Source: an uncultured Granulosicoccaceae bacterium
Lineage (GTDB): Bacteria; Pseudomonadota; Gammaproteobacteria; Granulosicoccales; Granulosicoccaceae
Length of the DNA: 64,000 nucleotides
Assembly: GCA_937922675.1 (NCBI GenBank)
Contig: CALAJN010000005.1
Span: 186,001-250,000 of the forward strand
Direction of reading: 5' to 3'
The notes under the pieces were generated by a model. The model did not search any database. It saw nothing but the letters and a program-made list of their open reading frames with translations, and was not told where the DNA came from. The position numbers and the translations under genes are program-made. This document shows, in pieces, positions 56,247 through 64,000 of the stretch; positions within the stretch are counted from its first letter, which is position 1, and every line of letters begins with the position of its first letter.

Positions 56247-56389
56247 TCAATACACAGGCACAGCAAACGCACTGCAAAACGGTTGGCCGAGTAGGCAAAC
56301 GGCAACTACCTTCTTGGTACCAAACTCGGTTGTCAGGCATCGACCTTGCTGCATCTGAATCTGTTACACGCAAAGAGAATCACGTCGCG

Positions 56390-57061
56390 ATGACTTGTTA
56401 CACGACGCACACAGCACACTTGAATCGCGTTTGCAGCGCCAGTCTTTGGCTGCGCCCTGGCCGGTCTCTGCGCCCTGGCCGGTCTCTGCGCGTTGGCGTA
56501 TGCCTTGCGGTGCTGGGCGTCGGCCTTGGTGTCTCCGCTGGCGCCGCTGCCAGCGATTTGTATCGCTGGGTAGAAGCGGATGGCTCGATTACCTTTTCCC
56601 CCAATAAACCGCCAGCCGGCGTTGAATTTACCCAGGTTGACACCGCTACGATGACCAGCGAAGCAGCGACTGCAAGCGCTGCAGCTGATCCGAGCCCGGT
56701 GTCCAGCGCCACGGTTCAAGCGCCTGTGACAACGAGTGCAGCACGCTCGGCAACCGGGCTTGCTTACGCCCCTTCCCCTGACGGTAGCGCCAGTAGCGAT
56801 ATCAACAGCGGCATCACAGCGACCCAACCATCGGCTGCCTTGCCAGAAGGCTACAGCGGCCAGGCCCTCACCGAAAACACATCCGGCAACACCGCCATGA
56901 CGGCCTCGACGTCCAAGCGCGCACAGTGCGAGGAGCTTGCCAAACGAGTGGTATCACTGGAGCGACGTCTGGCCACGCCGCTGACGGCGGAAGACATGGA
57001 TAACACCGTGCTCTACATGGCCCGTTATCAGCAAAGCGTCGATCGTTTCTGCCGCTCTTGA
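56390..57061 (+). CDS. DUF4124 domain exported protein
   Basis: A 223-residue secreted protein. After a signal peptide (VGVCLAVLGVGLGVSAGAAA) it has the DUF4124 motif DLYRWVEADGSITFSPNKPP at residues about 55-75. A low-complexity Ala/Ser/Thr linker and a short helical tail (CEELAKRVVSLERRLATPL) follow. An exact 18-bp tandem duplication before the signal (CCCTGGCCGGTCTCTGCG twice, near 56454-56490) gives RPGRSLRPGRSLR. The open frame upstream to 55931 is antisense to serS. The role of DUF4124 is unknown. Confidence 0.78.
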   Translation: MTCYTTHTAHLNRVCSASLWLRPGRSLRPGRSLRVGVCLAVLGVGLGVSAGAAASDLYRWVEADGSITFSPNKPPAGVEFTQVDTATMTSEAATASAAADPSPVSSATVQAPVTTSAARSATGLAYAPSPDGSASSDINSGITATQPSAALPEGYSGQALTENTSGNTAMTASTSKRAQCEELAKRVVSLERRLATPLTAEDMDNTVLYMARYQQSVDRFCRS

Positions 57062-57099
57062 GCGGCTGAGCATCGCGGCGACCGGCAGCAAACGGCCCG

Positions 57100-57627
57100 T
57101 CAACGCCTCAGATCTGACGCGCCGGTATTGATCGGGTCCGAATTGCCCTCGGGGGTTGTCTGCACGGGCTCGCCCGCCGTGTGCTGCATACGCGCACCCT
57201 CAAAGCCGTGCCCCTGCTTCAGGCAGTAGGCCAACCAGCGATTGAGAAAGGAGTTCAACTGCAAACCGTGCTCCAGATCGCGCACGCGCCTCGCCTCGGT
57301 CGTCTCGCCCGGTAGAAGGCCGCTCATGACCTCGCACGTGCGCGCGTCGTGGTAGAGCCTCATCGCAAGGTTTGGCTCCTTGCCCTGCGGCCATCGCTCC
57401 GACAGCCGGTAGGTCAGCCGGAAGGTCGAGGTGTACCGCTCATGCGTCAGCTCGTGAATCTCCAGAGGCAAGCCGTCGTCATCGGTTTCGGATACGTAAA
57501 CCGATTTGTCCATGGTGCGCAGACGCGGTGCCAACAGCCGCATGAGCATGTAATTGCGCTCGTACAGATCCATCAGAGCGGCGAAGCGCCCCGATGTTCT
57601 TGGCCGATGCAGCAAAGTGAAGTCCAT
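57100..57627 (-). CDS. DUF1249 family protein
   Basis: A 175-residue protein of the DUF1249 family, found widely in gammaproteobacteria. The signature is FAALMDLYERNYMLMRLL, then YVSETDDDGLPLEIHELTHE and YTSTFRLTYRLSE, plus MRLYHDARTCEVM and LNSFLNRWLAYCLKQGH. It is likely cytosolic; no activity is known. The ATG at 57627 is used; a longer frame to 57666 has no support. It is convergent with the DUF4124 gene. Confidence 0.87.
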   Translation of the reverse strand: MDFTLLHRPRTSGRFAALMDLYERNYMLMRLLAPRLRTMDKSVYVSETDDDGLPLEIHELTHERYTSTFRLTYRLSERWPQGKEPNLAMRLYHDARTCEVMSGLLPGETTEARRVRDLEHGLQLNSFLNRWLAYCLKQGHGFEGARMQHTAGEPVQTTPEGNSDPINTGASDLRR

Positions 57628-57819
57628 CTGTGGAGTATGGTGCCCGACTGCGATCGACACAAACACTATTACGCTGCCCGATTGGCATAATCAGACACCT
57701 TTTTGGGATCAAATCGCACAAGAGGGCTTGCGATAGGCTAATCAGCAGCCATAATGCTACAGCGACGAGATTCCGGCGAAACCTGCCAGATGACGTCAAT
57801 CGTTACTACGGACACCTGG

Positions 57820-58038
57820 ATGGCCAAAGAAGAACCAATCGAGATGGAGGGCGTTGTCGTCGACACGCTGCCAAACACCATGTTCCGCGTCGAGCTGGAG
57901 AATGGTCATGTGGTCACGGCCCATATCTCGGGCAAGATGCGCAAGCACTACATTCGCATACTGACCGGTGACAAGGTCACTGTGCAAATGACGCCTTATG
58001 ACTTGAGCAAAGGGCGCATCACTTACCGCAGCCGCTAG
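57820..58038 (+). CDS. infA: Translation initiation factor IF-1
   Basis: IF-1 binds the ribosomal A site during initiation. At 72 residues it is a single OB fold: [40 protein letters not shown] and [20 protein letters not shown], ending GRITYRSR. The ATG at 57820 matches the family start, and the longer frame to 57754 is not needed. It sits beside clpA in convergent orientation. Confidence 0.98.
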   Translation: MAKEEPIEMEGVVVDTLPNTMFRVELENGHVVTAHISGKMRKHYIRILTGDKVTVQMTPYDLSKGRITYRSR

Positions 58039-58110
58039 CCGCAGCCGCCAGGTCTGCGAGCAGGCCTCCAACGGAGGCCCACCACGCACAACGAAAACTG
58101 GGCCATCAGA

Positions 58111-58134
58111 GAGAGCCGGTGCAAGCCGACTCTC
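58111..58134. terminator. Hairpin between infA and clpA
   Basis: GAGAGCCGG and CCGACTCTC form a 9-bp stem with one mismatch and a 6-nt loop, between the convergent infA and clpA. It may serve either direction, but no strong T-run follows on either strand. Confidence 0.4.
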
Positions 58135-58148
58135 GGTGATGCTGTGCC

Positions 58149-60428
58149 CTATTCGACTGTTGCTTCCTTGTTTTCCTTGCTCTGAAACTCGAAGGCAATC
58201 TCGCCCTTCTCGTCGAGCATGACGTTCACGCGTCCACCCTTGCTCAGCTTGCCGAACAAGATCTCGTCGGCGAGCGGCTTCTTGATGTTCTCGCTGATCA
58301 GCCGTGCCATCGGTCGTGCACCCATGCGCGCATCAAATCCGTTCTCGGCCAGCCAGGTCTTGGCATCCGGATTGAAGTCGATCTGGACGTTCTTCTCTTC
58401 AAGCTGTGCTTCGAGCTCGATAATGAACTTGTCGACGACGTTGAGGATGATTGACTTGTCGAGCGGCTTGAACTGGATGATGCTGTCGAGACGATTACGG
58501 AATTCCGGGGTGAACATCTTGCTCACCGCTTCCATGCCATCGCTGGTGTGATCCTGCTGGGTAAAGCCCATGGTTGTGCGCGAGATGGATTCAGCCCCGG
58601 CGTTGGTCGTCATGATCAGGATGACATTTCGAAAATCGGCCTTGCGACCGTTGTTGTCAGTCAGCGTACCGTGGTCCATGACCTGCAGCAGCAGATTGAA
58701 CACGTCCGGATGAGCTTTCTCGATTTCATCGAGCAGCACGACCGAATGCGGGTTTTGCACTACCGCATCGGTCAACAGCCCCCCCTGATCAAAGCCCACG
58801 TAACCCGGAGGCGCACCAATCAAACGAGATACCGTGTGCCTCTCCATGTATTCGGACATGTCAAAGCGAATCAGCTCGATGCCCATGACCTGAGCCAATT
58901 GCTTGGTCACCTCGGTCTTGCCGACACCGGTCGGGCCTGCAAACATGAAGCTGCCAATCGGCTTGTCCTGCGGACCGAGGCCCGAGCGTGACATCTTGAT
59001 GGCCGAACCGAGCGTTTCGATGGCGTCATCCTGGCCAAACACGAGCATCTTCAGATCGCGCGACAACGTACGCAGCTTGTCCATGTCTGTCGAGCTGACG
59101 CTCTTTTCCGGAATGCGAGCAATCTTGGCAACGATCGCCTCGATATCCTTGACCGTAATCGACTTCTTGCCCTTGGCAGAAGCGCCCTTGACGCGGTGAC
59201 TGGCACCGGCTTCGTCAATGACGTCAATGGCCTTGTCAGGCAGAAAGCGATCGTTGATGTAGCGACCCGCGAGCTCTGCAGCGGTTTTCAGCGCCTTGGT
59301 TGAGTACTTGACTTCGTGAAACTCCTCATAGCGCGCCTTGAGCCCCTTGAGGATCTCGAAGGTCTGGTCCACGGTGGGCTCGACCACATCAATCTTCTGG
59401 AAGCGCCGCGAAAGCGCACGATCCTTTTCGAAGATGCCGCGGTATTCCTGGTAGGTCGTGGAACCGATGCACTTGAGCTCGCCCGAGGCGAGCATCGGCT
59501 TGATCAGATTGGAGGCATCCATGACGCCGCCCGAGGCCGCACCTGCTCCAATAATGGTGTGGATTTCATCAATGAAAAGGATCGCACCCTCTTCCTTCTT
59601 GAGCTGGGTCAGGATGCTCTTGAGGCGTTTCTCGAAGTCTCCACGGTACTTGGTGCCGGCAACCAGAGCGCCAAGATCGAGAGAGTAGATGGTGCTGTCC
59701 GCCAGCACCTCAGGCACCTCGCCGTCGACAATCTTGCGGGCCAGGCCTTCTGCTATGGCAGTCTTGCCAACACCGGCTTCACCTACCAGCAAGGGATTGT
59801 TCTTGCGGCGACGGCACAGAACCTGACTGGCACGCTCGACTTCGTGGTCGCGACCGATCAGCGGGTCGATCTTGCCCTCCTCGGCGCGCGCATTCAGATT
59901 GGTGGCGTACTTGTCGAGTGGCCTGGCGTCGCTCTCGCCTTCTTCGCCCGCGAATTCACCTGCCGCCTCATCGGTCTCCTCGCCGTCCTCGCGACCATTC
60001 TTGGAAATGCCGTGAGAGATGAAATTGACGACATCAAGGCGCGTGATGCTCTGCTTGTTGAGCAGGTAGACCGTCTGCGAGTCTTGCTCACCGAAGATGG
60101 CTACGAGCACATTGGCCCCTGTCACTTCCTTCTTGCCCGAGCTCTGCACATGGAACACCGCGCGCTGCAGGACGCGCTGAAACCCCAGTGTGGGTTGCGT
60201 CTCGCGGGTATCACTTTCGTCCAGCTGGGGCGTGTTGTCGTCAACGAAGCTGTCTAGCTCGTCGCGCAGTGTGTCCAGGTCCCCACCACAGGCGCGCAGT
60301 ACATCGGCCGCTGTGGGGTTGTCGATCAAGGCGAGCAGCAGATGTTCAACTGTCATGAACTCGAACCGTCGAGCGCGGGCCTCCTTGAAGGCGTTGTTCA
60401 GCGTAAATTCGAGCTCTTTACTTAACAT
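58149..60428 (-). CDS. clpA: ATP-dependent Clp protease ATPase subunit ClpA
   Basis: ClpA unfolds substrates and feeds them to ClpP. The 759-residue protein has the Clp N-domain ([20 protein letters not shown]), a first AAA module with Walker [17 protein letters not shown] and Walker [12 protein letters not shown], and a second with [13 protein letters not shown] and [13 protein letters not shown]. The acidic linker near residue 155-165 ([20 protein letters not shown]) is typical. It follows clpS by 57 bp; substrates would include ssrA-tagged proteins from the tmRNA at 18.3 kb. No clpP is in the window. Confidence 0.98.
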   Translation of the reverse strand: MLSKELEFTLNNAFKEARARRFEFMTVEHLLLALIDNPTAADVLRACGGDLDTLRDELDSFVDDNTPQLDESDTRETQPTLGFQRVLQRAVFHVQSSGKKEVTGANVLVAIFGEQDSQTVYLLNKQSITRLDVVNFISHGISKNGREDGEETDEAAGEFAGEEGESDARPLDKYATNLNARAEEGKIDPLIGRDHEVERASQVLCRRRKNNPLLVGEAGVGKTAIAEGLARKIVDGEVPEVLADSTIYSLDLGALVAGTKYRGDFEKRLKSILTQLKKEEGAILFIDEIHTIIGAGAASGGVMDASNLIKPMLASGELKCIGSTTYQEYRGIFEKDRALSRRFQKIDVVEPTVDQTFEILKGLKARYEEFHEVKYSTKALKTAAELAGRYINDRFLPDKAIDVIDEAGASHRVKGASAKGKKSITVKDIEAIVAKIARIPEKSVSSTDMDKLRTLSRDLKMLVFGQDDAIETLGSAIKMSRSGLGPQDKPIGSFMFAGPTGVGKTEVTKQLAQVMGIELIRFDMSEYMERHTVSRLIGAPPGYVGFDQGGLLTDAVVQNPHSVVLLDEIEKAHPDVFNLLLQVMDHGTLTDNNGRKADFRNVILIMTTNAGAESISRTTMGFTQQDHTSDGMEAVSKMFTPEFRNRLDSIIQFKPLDKSIILNVVDKFIIELEAQLEEKNVQIDFNPDAKTWLAENGFDARMGARPMARLISENIKKPLADEILFGKLSKGGRVNVMLDEKGEIAFEFQSKENKEATVE

Positions 60429-60485
60429 TCTCTTTTCCTGTTTAGCGGCTTCAGAAGACTGTCGGGCGACCTTTGCGGCGCTGTG

Positions 60486-60815
60486 TCAGTCTTCCTCCAT
60501 CTCGCAGAGCAAGGGATGCTTGCTTTCGCGCGCGAACTGAGTAACGTGCGCAACCTTGGTTTCAGCAATTTCTCGCGTAAACACACCGCACACGCCTTTC
60601 CCCTTCCTGTGAACGTGCAACATGACCACTGTTGCCTCTTCTCGGTCGAGCCTGAAAAAGACCTGCAAAACTTCGACCACAAACTCCATCGGTGTGTAGT
60701 CATCGTTGAGCAGCACCACTTTCCAAAGTGGCGGCTTGGCTAATTTAGGCTTGGCTGACTCCACCACGGCAGCGCCGCTTGTAAAGCCATCCTGATCAGT
60801 ATCCTGGTCACTCAT
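60486..60815 (-). CDS. clpS: ClpAP adaptor ClpS
   Basis: ClpS delivers N-degron proteins to ClpAP. The core is [20 protein letters not shown] with [20 protein letters not shown], the latter holding the His and GK residues of the binding pocket. The N-terminal ClpA-entry tail is present. From the ATG at 60815 it has 109 residues; an ATG at 60824 would add three. The further frame to 60923 is unlikely. Confidence 0.96.
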   Translation of the reverse strand: MSDQDTDQDGFTSGAAVVESAKPKLAKPPLWKVVLLNDDYTPMEFVVEVLQVFFRLDREEATVVMLHVHRKGKGVCGVFTREIAETKVAHVTQFARESKHPLLCEMEED

Positions 60816-61383
60816 TGATTCCATAAACAGAGCTGTTCGTTGCGCGATGCCAGCTTTCACTCCCGGCACCTCCATTCTAACCCCCGGGCCCAACAGCGCA
60901 ATCGTGCTCATGATCAGTCTCACATCCGCAAATATCGTTCCCCATCAGGCACACCCTTTGCGCTTATTTGCCCCGACACCTCTCTATACGTACAGAAAGT
61001 GAGGATGATCACGAGCACATCAAGGACACGGTCTTGTGCTCCCCCGCCCACGCAAACAGGAGCCCCTTCTGGGAACTTCCCAAAACCGGCAGTTCTGACT
61101 TCTCGATGAGTGTAGTCGTGGCGGCCTGGAATGCCGCGAGGCTGGCTCACCCGCGATCTCCACGTTGCCACTCGCCGCCCCGGGGTTCGAGCCGGCAGAC
61201 GAGAACCCATGCCGAACGCGGATCATCGCGGCCTGCCCGAACGGTATTTCATGCGACGCTTCGTGGCGCGCACCGCTCAACTTTGCATCATCGGCGTGGC
61301 GGTAGGTAAGATTGCCGGCACTGTTCGAGGGCGCATCAAAGCCACGCGTACCGGATACACGCATTTCACACGCGCCAAAAACA
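60816..61383. other. Divergent intergenic region clpS / epimerase
   Basis: These 568 bp hold no supported gene; cspD, which neighbours clpS in some relatives, is not seen. Short open frames on both strands (61020-61484 minus, 61131-61502 plus) overlap the epimerase start and lack ribosome-binding sites. GGGGTTCGAGCC near 61188 looks like a T-loop, but no tRNA fold surrounds it. Confidence 0.45.
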
Positions 61384-62391
61384 ATGAAAATACTGGTCAC
61401 CGGTACCGCCGGATTCATCGGCTCCTCGCTAGCGCTGCGCTTGCTGGCACGGGGCGACGAAGTCATTGGCATCGACAACCTCAACGATTACTACGACGTT
61501 GACCTGAAGGTGGCCCGTCTGGCCCGTGTCCAGAAGCACGCAGGCTTTACCGAAGTGCGAGGTGACATTGAGGACACCGCGCTGATGAACGAGACCTTCG
61601 CGGCGCACCGACCAGACCGGGTCGTCAACCTGGCGGCTCAGCCGGGGGTGAGATACTCACTCGTCAATCCGCGGGCCTACGTCGACGCCAACGTGGTCGG
61701 TTTTCTGAATGTACTAGAGAACTGTCGGCATTTTGATGTCCAGCATCTGGTCTATGCCTCCACCAGCTCGGTGTATGGCAACCACACCAGGATACCCTTC
61801 TCGGAGCATGAGCCGGTAGACCATCCGGTCAGCCTCTACGCTGCTACCAAGAAGTGCAATGAGCTGATGGCACACACCTACAGCCACCTGTTCGGACTGC
61901 CCACGACCGGCCTGCGTTTTTTCACGGTGTACGGCCCCTGGGGTCGGCCGGACATGGCGTTGTTCCTGTTTACCCGCAAGATCCTGGCAGGAGAGCCGAT
62001 CGATGTGTTCAACTACGGACGCCACAAAAGGGACTTTACTTATATCGATGACATTGTCGAAGGCGTGATTCGCACGCTCGACAATGTGGCAACCGGTAAT
62101 CCTGACTTTGACGCGATGCAGCCTGACCCGGCATCAAGCTCAGCCCCCTACCGTGTGTACAACATCGGCAACAACCAACTCGTGGAGTTGGAGCACTATA
62201 TTCACGTACTGGAGTCTTGCCTGAACAAGACAGCCAAAAAAAACCTTTTGCCCTTGCAAGCAGGCGATGTGCCCGATACCTTTGCCGATGTGAGCGACCT
62301 GATAAGCGATGTTGACTACAAGCCTGACACCAGCGTGGAAGACGGTGTGAGCCGTTTTGTCGAGTGGTATCGCGAGTACTACGACACCTAG
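61384..62391 (+). CDS. NAD-dependent epimerase, UDP-glucuronate 4-epimerase-like
   Basis: A 335-residue short-chain dehydrogenase/epimerase. The NAD-binding motif is [17 protein letters not shown], and the following [14 protein letters not shown] and [19 protein letters not shown] segments are typical of UDP-glucuronate 4-epimerases. The catalytic YxxxK is in [17 protein letters not shown] and the Ser/Thr site in [10 protein letters not shown]. It interconverts UDP-glucuronate and UDP-galacturonate for surface polysaccharides, but no other polysaccharide gene is next to it. The ATG at 61384 is followed by MKILVTG. mnmA comes immediately after. Confidence 0.92.
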   Translation: MKILVTGTAGFIGSSLALRLLARGDEVIGIDNLNDYYDVDLKVARLARVQKHAGFTEVRGDIEDTALMNETFAAHRPDRVVNLAAQPGVRYSLVNPRAYVDANVVGFLNVLENCRHFDVQHLVYASTSSVYGNHTRIPFSEHEPVDHPVSLYAATKKCNELMAHTYSHLFGLPTTGLRFFTVYGPWGRPDMALFLFTRKILAGEPIDVFNYGRHKRDFTYIDDIVEGVIRTLDNVATGNPDFDAMQPDPASSSAPYRVYNIGNNQLVELEHYIHVLESCLNKTAKKNLLPLQAGDVPDTFADVSDLISDVDYKPDTSVEDGVSRFVEWYREYYDT

Positions 62392-62433
62392 TTGACTACT
62401 GAACACCACGACAGGGTTTTGCCGGCCGATCTG

Positions 62434-63531
62434 ATGCCAGCGCAGGATTCGCACGTCATCGTCGGCATGAGCGGCGGTGTGGACTCGTCGGTAACCGCCT
62501 GGCTGCTGCTGCGCGCCGGATACCGCGTCACCGGCGTGTTCATGCAGAACTGGGAGGATGATGACGAAGCCTGTACGGCACGGCAGGACTACCGCGATGC
62601 CGCCGGTGTGGCAAAGACACTCGGAATACCGCTTGAGTCGGTCAATTTCGCGGAGGAGTACTGGAGTGGCGTATTCGAGCACTTTCTGAACGAATACAAG
62701 ACGGGCCGCACACCCAACCCCGACATCCTCTGCAATCGGGAGATCAAGTTCAAGGCCTTCCTAGAGCACGCAGAGGCCCGCGGAGCCGACGCGATTGCAA
62801 CGGGTCACTACGTGCGTCGTGGTTTGAGTGACACTGGCTCCTGGCAGCTTCTGCGCGGACTCGACAGCAACAAGGATCAGAGCTATTTCCTGCATCAGCT
62901 CGGGCAGGCACAACTCGCCCCGAGCCTGTTTCCTGTTGGAGAGCTCGACAAGGGCGAGGTGCGGCAGATGGCACAAGCGGCCGGCCTGCATGTGCATACC
63001 AAGAAAGACAGCACCGGTATCTGTTTTATCGGCGAACGCAAATTCACCGCATTCCTGTCTGACTACCTGCCGAATCAACCTGGCAACATCGTGGACGAGA
63101 CGGGCAAGGTGATCGGTCGGCATACGGGCCTGATGTATCACACCTACGGCCAACGTCAGGGCCTCGGCATTGGCGGTCGCGAGGGTGCACAAGCCGCTCC
63201 CTGGTACGTGCTCGACAAGGACCTGAAACACAATTGCCTGATCGTGGGACAGGGTCACGACAATCCACGACTTTTGCGCACGCGCCTCAATGCGATTGAC
63301 GTTCACTGGGTGGCAGGAAGCGCCCCCGCCGAGCAGTTTGCGTGTACCGCTCGCGTCAGATATCGCCAGCGTGATGTAGCGGCACACGTGGTGTGCCAGA
63401 CGCCGGACACGGTCAGTGTCACCTTCACCGAACCGGTCAGAGCGATAACGCCCGGACAATCCGTGGTGTTCTACGACGGTGACTGCTGTCTCGGTGGCGG
63501 TGTCATCAATGAACTTGGGCCGTCGCTCTGA
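62434..63531 (+). CDS. mnmA: tRNA-specific 2-thiouridylase MnmA
   Basis: MnmA adds sulfur at C2 of the wobble uridine in Lys, Glu and Gln tRNAs. The ATP-pyrophosphatase P-loop is [18 protein letters not shown], the first catalytic cysteine is in [14 protein letters not shown] and the second in [27 protein letters not shown] in the C-terminal half is also conserved. The ATG at 62434 gives 365 residues; the frame remains open to a TTG at 62392 directly after the epimerase stop, which would add 14. hflD follows, the usual gammaproteobacterial order. Confidence 0.96.
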   Translation: MPAQDSHVIVGMSGGVDSSVTAWLLLRAGYRVTGVFMQNWEDDDEACTARQDYRDAAGVAKTLGIPLESVNFAEEYWSGVFEHFLNEYKTGRTPNPDILCNREIKFKAFLEHAEARGADAIATGHYVRRGLSDTGSWQLLRGLDSNKDQSYFLHQLGQAQLAPSLFPVGELDKGEVRQMAQAAGLHVHTKKDSTGICFIGERKFTAFLSDYLPNQPGNIVDETGKVIGRHTGLMYHTYGQRQGLGIGGREGAQAAPWYVLDKDLKHNCLIVGQGHDNPRLLRTRLNAIDVHWVAGSAPAEQFACTARVRYRQRDVAAHVVCQTPDTVSVTFTEPVRAITPGQSVVFYDGDCCLGGGVINELGPSL

Positions 63532-63599
63532 ATTCGCCGACAGTGTTGCCGCATTGCCGAGCACGCCCCGTCGACCCAAGAGGCGCCTATAATCGCCGC

Positions 63600-64000
63600 A
63601 TGAGTCAACTCGATACTCCCGGTAACCAGACCCTCGCGCTTGCCGGCGTGTTCCAGTCCGTGCACCTGTGCAAATCGCTCGCGACGACCGGCATGTGCAG
63701 TCAGGACGAATTTGAAGCCACCCTCGGCTCGATACTGACCGTGGACACCGACCGGGTGATCGATGCCTATGGCGGCTCACCTGCTGCACTGAAACCGGGC
63801 TTACGCGTTCTGAGCAATCAACTGGGTGGCCAAGGTGAGGTACGCGATCTCGATATTGCGCGCTACACGCTGTTGCTCGTTCAGCTCGGAGGCAACGTCA
63901 TGCGAGACGCAGGCACCATTGAGCAGCTGAAAGCCGGTATTGCGCGGGCACAGTCACTCGACTTTGAGGTGAGTGATCCTACCCTGGTGTCCAATCTGGC
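63600..64000 (+). CDS. hflD: HflD (lysogenisation regulator homologue), N-terminal part
   Basis: The 133 visible codons open MSQLDTPGNQTLALAGVFQS then VHLCKSLATTGM, matching the HflD family, a helical membrane-associated protein encoded after mnmA and before purB in many gammaproteobacteria. LLVQLGGNVMRD is a conserved internal segment. The end lies beyond the right edge. The function in non-lambda contexts is unclear. A TATAAT hexamer at 63589-63594 is only a few bases before the ATG, so if used it would give a very short leader. Confidence 0.9.
   Translation, partial: MSQLDTPGNQTLALAGVFQSVHLCKSLATTGMCSQDEFEATLGSILTVDTDRVIDAYGGSPAALKPGLRVLSNQLGGQGEVRDLDIARYTLLLVQLGGNVMRDAGTIEQLKAGIARAQSLDFEVSDPTLVSNL

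Noticed and set aside
59316-60257. Plus-strand 313-codon open frame
   Set aside because: It is antisense to the conserved clpA and has no ribosome-binding site or family pattern.
61131-61215. Possible tRNA because of GGGGTTCGAGCC
   Set aside because: The flanking bases do not form a T-stem, and no acceptor, D or anticodon arm can be drawn.
62761-63789. Minus-strand 342-codon open frame
   Set aside because: It is antisense to mnmA and runs into hflD; its composition is shadow-like.

Overview
The window looks like a chromosomal segment from a moderately GC-rich gammaproteobacterium. Evidence: the tmRNA tag reads ANDDNYALAA; one strand carries ndk-rlmN-pilW-hisS-yfgM-bamB-der (ispG, often between pilW and hisS in relatives, is absent); clpS-clpA lies beside infA, and mnmA is followed by hflD. 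It has a complete System I cytochrome c maturation operon (ccmABCDEFGH). The species cannot be named from sequence alone.

Layout. 1-8.2 kb (minus): nrdR and a proteasome/HslV-like Ntn hydrolase, then the ndk-to-der housekeeping operon, which leaves the window inside der. 8.5-18.2 kb: mdh, the periplasmic methionine sulfoxide repair pair msrPQ, a free-standing DUF4011-like protein of unknown role, a HAD-family protein and purL. 18.3-26.7 kb: ssrA (tmRNA) with promoter and terminator, then an apparently acquired block with one orphan gene and a type I restriction-modification system (hsdM-hsdS-hsdR, minus).

27-34 kb is the most unusual part. It holds a three-domain fasciclin lipoprotein and three tandem, nearly identical 89-residue BON-domain secreted proteins, each with its own conserved leader of about 300 nt and its own paired 3' hairpins. 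A decayed TumE/TumA-like toxin-antitoxin locus, a frameshifted and truncated IS3-family element, and a fourth diverged BON gene on the other strand follow. The density of duplications, remnants and non-coding sequence suggests a plastic region.

34-48 kb: an uncharacterised conserved protein, an outer-membrane beta-barrel, two MFS carriers, a glutaryl-CoA dehydrogenase overlapping a D-2-hydroxyglutarate dehydrogenase-like flavoprotein, an AEC transporter, a coiled-coil protein coupled to a class II aldolase, and 5-oxoprolinase genes pxpB-pxpC-pxpA. 48-54.8 kb (minus): the ccm operon, headed by a DUF1285 gene whose stop overlaps the ccmA start; ccmI is not seen. 54.8-64 kb: serS, DUF4124 and DUF1249 genes, infA, clpA/clpS, a UDP-glucuronate epimerase-like gene, mnmA and the start of hflD.

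Start codons were chosen from family length, overlaps and visible ribosome-binding sites; several genes begin with GTG or TTG. No tRNA, rRNA, CRISPR array, replication origin or integrase was seen. Family names are recognised by eye and no database search was run.
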